17,414 nt of DNA from IMCC26207 sp037141255 (lineage in GTDB: Bacteria; Actinomycetota; Acidimicrobiia; Acidimicrobiales; Microtrichaceae), in NCBI GenBank assembly GCA_037141255.1, contig JBAXCX010000061.1, forward strand, positions 1 to 17,414. The letters run 5' to 3'. This document shows, piece by piece, positions 14,357 through 17,414 of this stretch. The position numbers and the translations under genes are program-made. Each line of letters begins with the position of its first letter. Positions within the stretch are counted from its first letter, which is position 1. Below the pieces are notes generated by a model. The model was not told where the DNA came from. It worked only from the letters and a program-made list of their open reading frames with translations, and ran no database searches.

Positions 14357-15571
14357 GTGACCGACATGACTACTGAACCGCCCACCGCCGATCACGATGA
14401 CTTGTTCCTTCCCGAGCCGGAGCCACGGCAGGTTCGATACACCGTCATCTCGGTAGATGACCACTTGGTAGAGCCACCCGACATGTTCGAGGGAAAATTG
14501 CCCGCTGCACTTCAGGCGAGTGCTCCGCGAGTAGTCGAGAACAAATGGGGCCATCAAGTCTGGAAGTTCGACGGCGAGACGTACAGCCAAGTTGGCATGA
14601 ATGCGGTTGCGGGTCGGCGCCTCGAGACCGTCAAGGTAGAGCCCTTTCGGTTCGACCAAATGCGCCGAGGCTGCTGGGATATTCACGAGCGTGTCCGCGA
14701 TATGGATATCAACGGTGTGTGGGCCTCGCTGAGTTTTCCCTCGATGATCACGGGCTTTTGTGGCCGGGTGTACTCACAGTGTTCCGACCCCGCGCTCGGC
14801 CTTGCCGTCACTCGTGCATGGAACGACTGGATGCACGATGAGTGGTGGCAGCCCTACCCCGATCGCACCATCCCACTCGGTATCACCTTCCTGACCGACC
14901 CCGAGTTGGGGGCCGCCGAAATCCGCCGCAATGCTGCACGCGGGTTTCGCACCGTCACACTGCCTGAGCGCCCGCACCGCTTGGGCCTGCCGTCGATATT
15001 TGAGCGGTACTGGGAACCGATCCTGCGTGCCTGCGCCGAGACCGACACTGTTATCAGCCTGCATGTTGGTTCCTCTGGGCTTGGCGACCTACCCGATGGC
15101 TGTTGGGATGTTGCGATTCCGCTTACCGCAACCCTGTTTGGACAGTTATCGCTGACTGCTTGCGTGGAGTGGCTCTGGGCAGGGTGGGCGGTTGAATTCC
15201 CGAACCTAAAAATCGCAATGTCGGAAGGTGGCATTGGTTGGGTGGCCATGCTGATCGACCGACTCGACAACATATTGGACCGATCCGGTTATGCAAGCGA
15301 CTGGCCAATCCGACCCGCCGATGTGCTGCGCCGCAACTTCTGGTTCTGCACTCTCGATGACCCCTCAACTATCAACACACGCCACACCATCGGGGTTGAG
15401 AACATCATGGTCGAGGTTGACTACCCACACGGCGACGGCACCTGGCCCGATACCCAAGAAGTCATTACGCGCCTTTGGGGACACATACCCGCAGAGGAAT
15501 TACGTGCCATGTGCTGCGAGAACGCAGCAGCGCTGTACCGCCATCCGCTGCCCAAGGTTCTGCTTCCCTAG
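14357..15571 (+). CDS. Amidohydrolase (amidohydrolase 2 / ACMSD-like family)
   Basis: The 404-residue product matches the metal-dependent TIM-barrel amidohydrolase 2 family, which includes decarboxylases and hydrolases of aromatic and carboxylic substrates. Motifs are ISVDDHLVEPPDMFE (31-45, metal-binding Asp/His), SLHVGSSG with His236, MSEGGIGWV with Glu290, and VDYPHGDGTWPD with Asp355, the usual catalytic acid. Homologues are common in actinobacterial degradation clusters. The start is either GTG at 14357 or ATG at 14366; neither has a convincing ribosome-binding site, so coupling to the upstream aldolase is possible. It is the second gene of a pair with the class II aldolase, suggesting successive steps on one substrate, which is inference. 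Its stop lies in a 16-bp repeat. Confidence 0.9.
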   Translation: MTDMTTEPPTADHDDLFLPEPEPRQVRYTVISVDDHLVEPPDMFEGKLPAALQASAPRVVENKWGHQVWKFDGETYSQVGMNAVAGRRLETVKVEPFRFDQMRRGCWDIHERVRDMDINGVWASLSFPSMITGFCGRVYSQCSDPALGLAVTRAWNDWMHDEWWQPYPDRTIPLGITFLTDPELGAAEIRRNAARGFRTVTLPERPHRLGLPSIFERYWEPILRACAETDTVISLHVGSSGLGDLPDGCWDVAIPLTATLFGQLSLTACVEWLWAGWAVEFPNLKIAMSEGGIGWVAMLIDRLDNILDRSGYASDWPIRPADVLRRNFWFCTLDDPSTINTRHTIGVENIMVEVDYPHGDGTWPDTQEVITRLWGHIPAEELRAMCCENAAALYRHPLPKVLLP

Positions 15572-15613
15572 GGTTTTACTGCCCTAGGATTTTACTGCCC
15601 GAAGATTTTGCTG
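15566..15613. repeat. 16-bp tandem repeat, 3 copies, over the amidohydrolase stop codon
   Basis: Units at 15566-15581 (CCCTAGGGTTTTACTG), 15582-15597 (one change) and 15598-15613 (three changes from unit 2) are contiguous. The preceding 15 nt (15551-15565) look like a more diverged copy. The TAG stop of the amidohydrolase is in the first unit. Confidence 0.8.
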
Positions 15614-15705
15614 CGCTGAGAAATCTGCTCCACGAGAAGCAGGCCGGCACTTCGCTTCCGAACAGCTAGTGATTCCAATCTGCCTGTTCCATGGTGTGTG
15701 AGTTG

Positions 15706-15719
15706 TATACCGTTGCTGT
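15706..15719 (+). promoter_or_regulatory. Possible -10 element of a leaderless vapB promoter
   Basis: TATACC at 15706-15711 lies 8 nt before the vapB ATG, and no Shine-Dalgarno sequence is present in between. This spacing is compatible with transcription starting at or next to the ATG. There is no good -35 element. Confidence 0.3.
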
Positions 15720-15923
15720 ATGGCACGCACAAACATTGATCTCGACGACGAGGCGTGTGCAGCAGTCATGGAACGATTCCACTTGAGCTCAAAGCGCGAG
15801 GCCGTCAATCTGGCCCTGCGCCGCCTTGCCTCGGAACCGCTCAACCTGGACGATGCCAAGCGCCTACGCGGTTCGGGTTGGGACGGAGACCTTGACCAGA
15901 TGAGGTCAAGTCGCTCCGAATGA
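15720..15923 (+). CDS. vapB: VapB-type antitoxin
   Basis: The 67-residue product begins MARTNIDLDDE, a ribbon-helix-helix DNA-binding strand as in type II VapB antitoxins, followed by two helices (AAVMERFHLSSKREAVNLAL). The C-terminal GSGWDGDLDQMR is the typical toxin-neutralising tail that inserts an acidic/Trp/Arg segment into the VapC active site. The stop overlaps the ATG of the downstream toxin remnant (ATGA). The antitoxin looks intact, but the toxin is broken, so it now has no partner here. It may still bind its operator or act on other VapC toxins. Confidence 0.85.
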   Translation: MARTNIDLDDEACAAVMERFHLSSKREAVNLALRRLASEPLNLDDAKRLRGSGWDGDLDQMRSSRSE

Positions 15924-16206
15924 TCTTCGTCGATACCTCTGCTTGGGTCGAGTTCTTACGCGACACCTGATCAGCGGCCTGCTAGCTAGAACCAAACTGA
16001 TTCCGATCATCGCTCAGGACTACGACCAAGCCGCCGCCCTCTACCGGACCTGCCGAGAAAACGGCGAAACGGTTCGCAGACTCATCGACTGCTTGATCGC
16101 GTCGGTTGCCATTCGACTAGACGCTCCGGTCCTGCACGCCGACGCTGACTTTGCAGCCCTAGCTCGGCACATACAACTCGCCATTCACGCCAACTCGTTG
16201 AAATAA
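15920..16206 (+). pseudogene. vapC: Broken VapC toxin (PIN domain) with deletion and frameshift
   Basis: An ATG at 15920 encodes MIFVDTSAWVEFLRDT, a normal VapC start with the first PIN acid (Asp5), then hits TGA at 15968. The rest continues in another frame, where LLARTKLIPIIAQDYDQAAA, LIDCLIASVA and LHADADFAALARH match the second half of a PIN domain with its later acidic residues. About 45-50 residues of a normal 130-residue VapC are missing between the two parts, including the Glu of the usual second catalytic position. The toxin RNase is therefore inactive. An 87-codon open frame from 15943 covers the second part, but it is unlikely to make a toxin. Confidence 0.8.
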
Positions 16207-16228
16207 GCGCAGCGGGAGAGCTACAAGG

Positions 16229-16501
16229 TCAGGCTTCGTCGAAGAACTCCAACCGAGGCGGGCTGGTTACCCCACCCTGCTCCATTGCCGCCTTCAACTC
16301 GGGGTCGCCAACAAAAGCCTCGGCCTGAGCGACCGTCGGAAAGTCGTGGATAGCAGCGACATCATTCGGGTCACCCGGCACCCGAAGCACCTGCTCCCCG
16401 GTGCAACCATGCTTGTCCCGCAGGCCGCCAGCGTCGTCGTAAGCAACCCGCCAAGCGTCATAGTCGGCAACTGTGTGTCGAATAAAAAGTACTGCGCCCA
16501 T
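16229..16501 (-). CDS. Small dimeric alpha/beta-barrel protein (ABM/cyclase-like)
   Basis: The 90-residue product begins MGAVLFIRHTVADYDAWRVA and ends near EFFDEA. That beta-alpha-beta layout with an RH.V.DYD.W motif is typical of small dimeric ferredoxin-like barrel proteins near the antibiotic-biosynthesis monooxygenase group. Internal motifs are VLRVPGDPNDVAAIHDF and ELKAAMEQGGV. The ATG at 16501 has a strong GGGGGA about 6 nt upstream. It is on the opposite strand to its neighbours and alone. No function is assigned; these proteins are often uncharacterised oxygenase-like or ligand-binding proteins. Confidence 0.7.
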   Translation of the reverse strand: MGAVLFIRHTVADYDAWRVAYDDAGGLRDKHGCTGEQVLRVPGDPNDVAAIHDFPTVAQAEAFVGDPELKAAMEQGGVTSPPRLEFFDEA

Positions 16502-16632
16502 CAGAATCCCCCTGTTAGGTCCCCCCGGATGCGCACTCGCACCGGACTCGTACCGTAACAGGCCAGCGGGACTAGCCCTCGTAAAAACGCCCGGGTCTCT
16601 TCGGTGAGCGCTACGGAATGACTAATATTTAG

Positions 16633-16770
16633 GCGTTCTCAACCGATTTCTCCCACCCAGAAGGCGGAACAGATCCAATCGGGCATCTGGCCACCGACAT
16701 CTCACCCCTCGGCGACAAAGCCCTCGAAGACTACTTCATCCACAACGCCGAACTCCTGCTCCCTGAGTAA
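16633..16770 (+). pseudogene. C-terminal fragment of a second amidohydrolase
   Basis: In the frame ending at TAA 16768 the sequence reads AFSTDFSHPEGGTDPIGHL and on through LGDKALEDYFIHNAELLLPE. STDFSHPEGG is the catalytic-Asp strand motif of amidohydrolase 2 enzymes, corresponding to VDYPHGDG in the intact enzyme at 14357-15571, and the rest is a typical family C-terminus. An in-frame TAG sits directly upstream at 16630, so the N-terminal ~300 residues are gone. It belongs to a different subgroup from the intact enzyme. The region 16502-16632 before it shows no gene. Confidence 0.75.
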
Positions 16771-16797
16771 GCTCACCACTATCGAAAGGCTACAAAA

Positions 16798-17414
16798 ATG
16801 TCAGAGGTTCGCCCCAACTCCCCAGAGCTATCCAGCGCGTTTCGAGACGAGCTTCTGCTGTCGATACGCCGGTGGACCGTTGATGGTTCGGTTCCGCTAA
16901 CCCATGAATTCCTGCGGTCCGGGGACACGCACGCCCGAGAGGCTTACTGCCGAATCCAGGCCGAGAACCCGATAGTCCAAACGCTGCTCGAAGAGCGGTA
17001 CCTGGCCCCCATCCCCGACATGGCCGCTTTGCGAGCTCTCGATCTCGGCACTCTGGGCCGCGCCTTCGCGACGCATATCGACGACAACGGGCTCGACGTC
17101 AACAAGCTGCGCGAGTCAGCGTTTATCGAGGCGCACGCTCGCGACGGCGCTGACCAAGGGTTCCTCGCCGAGCGAGGCTTCCAACTGCACGATCTATTCC
17201 ATGTGCTCACTGGATACGACTCCAGCGCTCTCGGTGAGGTCGGAGTAGTCAGCTTTACCGCTGCACAGACGATGTCGCCTTACCCCACATTCATCATGAC
17301 TACCCGGCCATTGCAGATGGCACTCTACGAACCCGATCTCTTGCCCTTTGTTATGGACACGGTGGCCGAAGGATGGATGCGCGGACGTCGGGCTGACATG
17401 CTCATCGGTATCCG
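16798..17414 (+). CDS. Coq4-family protein, 3' end outside window
   Basis: From the ATG at 16798 the frame stays open to the window edge (205 complete codons). Residues 73-100 (IPDMAALRALDLGTLGRAF and beyond) and 128-165 resemble the Coq4 family. Key is HDLFHVLTGYDSSALGE: His131, Asp132, His135 and, after eleven residues, Glu147, the HDxxHx11E metal-binding motif of Coq4. Further on, PLQMALYEPDLLP and GWMRGRRADML also match. In eukaryotes and proteobacteria Coq4 acts in ubiquinone biosynthesis; in a menaquinone-using actinobacterium the role would differ. GAAAGG lies about 7 nt before the ATG. It starts 27 nt after the amidohydrolase fragment. Confidence 0.85.
   Translation, partial: MSEVRPNSPELSSAFRDELLLSIRRWTVDGSVPLTHEFLRSGDTHAREAYCRIQAENPIVQTLLEERYLAPIPDMAALRALDLGTLGRAFATHIDDNGLDVNKLRESAFIEAHARDGADQGFLAERGFQLHDLFHVLTGYDSSALGEVGVVSFTAAQTMSPYPTFIMTTRPLQMALYEPDLLPFVMDTVAEGWMRGRRADMLIGI

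Noticed and set aside
1..17414. CRISPR array, transposon ends or prophage
   Set aside because: No regularly spaced repeat-spacer pattern, transposase or phage gene was seen; the repeats present are adjacent, short and at gene edges.

Overview
This window carries about twenty genes and gene remnants on moderately GC-rich DNA. It most likely comes from a member of the Actinomycetota, possibly an uncultured acidimicrobial or mycobacterial-like lineage. The gene families point there: a TetR/methyltransferase pair, a class II aldolase beside an amidohydrolase, paired DoxX-like proteins, an actinobacterial-style GNAT-AAA ATPase and a VapBC module. GTG and TTG starts and a possibly leaderless vapB fit as well. 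This placement is an inference from family types; no rRNA or tRNA gene was seen.

Left part (1-4017): a minus-strand pair encodes an unrecognised 573-residue protein and, downstream, a TDT/SLAC1-type transporter that runs off the window start. Divergent from it lie a VOC-family metalloprotein and a lipoprotein alpha/beta hydrolase. A small inverted repeat sits between the two divergent units, and short tandem duplications lie at the starts of the 573-residue gene and the hydrolase gene.

Middle (4098-11744): a 1045-residue lipoprotein on the minus strand joins an HEMMH metallopeptidase-like region, a VWFD-like domain and two beta-rich C-terminal modules. Next come a GH5-like glycosidase (minus), a decayed GNAT-AAA ATPase (plus), two DoxX-like membrane proteins (minus) and a glycerophosphodiester phosphodiesterase (plus). 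Between them lie two fragments that copy parts of the VOC and hydrolase genes at the left end.

Right part (11786-17414): a TetR regulator and a sterol-methyltransferase-like enzyme overlap by 4 bp in one operon. They are divergent from a class II aldolase-amidohydrolase pair, and a perfect 21-bp palindromic operator candidate lies next to tetR. Then come an intact vapB with a broken vapC, a small dimeric alpha/beta-barrel protein, the tail of a lost second amidohydrolase, and a Coq4-family protein cut by the window end.

Two themes stand out. First, the window holds five decayed genes or gene fragments: the VOC copy, the hydrolase tail, the GNAT-AAA gene, vapC and the amidohydrolase tail. Three of these (VOC copy, GNAT-AAA, vapC) have lost an internal block. 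Second, short tandem duplications of 15-31 bp recur, four of them on start or stop codons. I see no phage, transposase, CRISPR array or complete new defence system. The best candidates for unexplored biology are the unknown protein with its transporter and the large metallopeptidase-VWFD lipoprotein.
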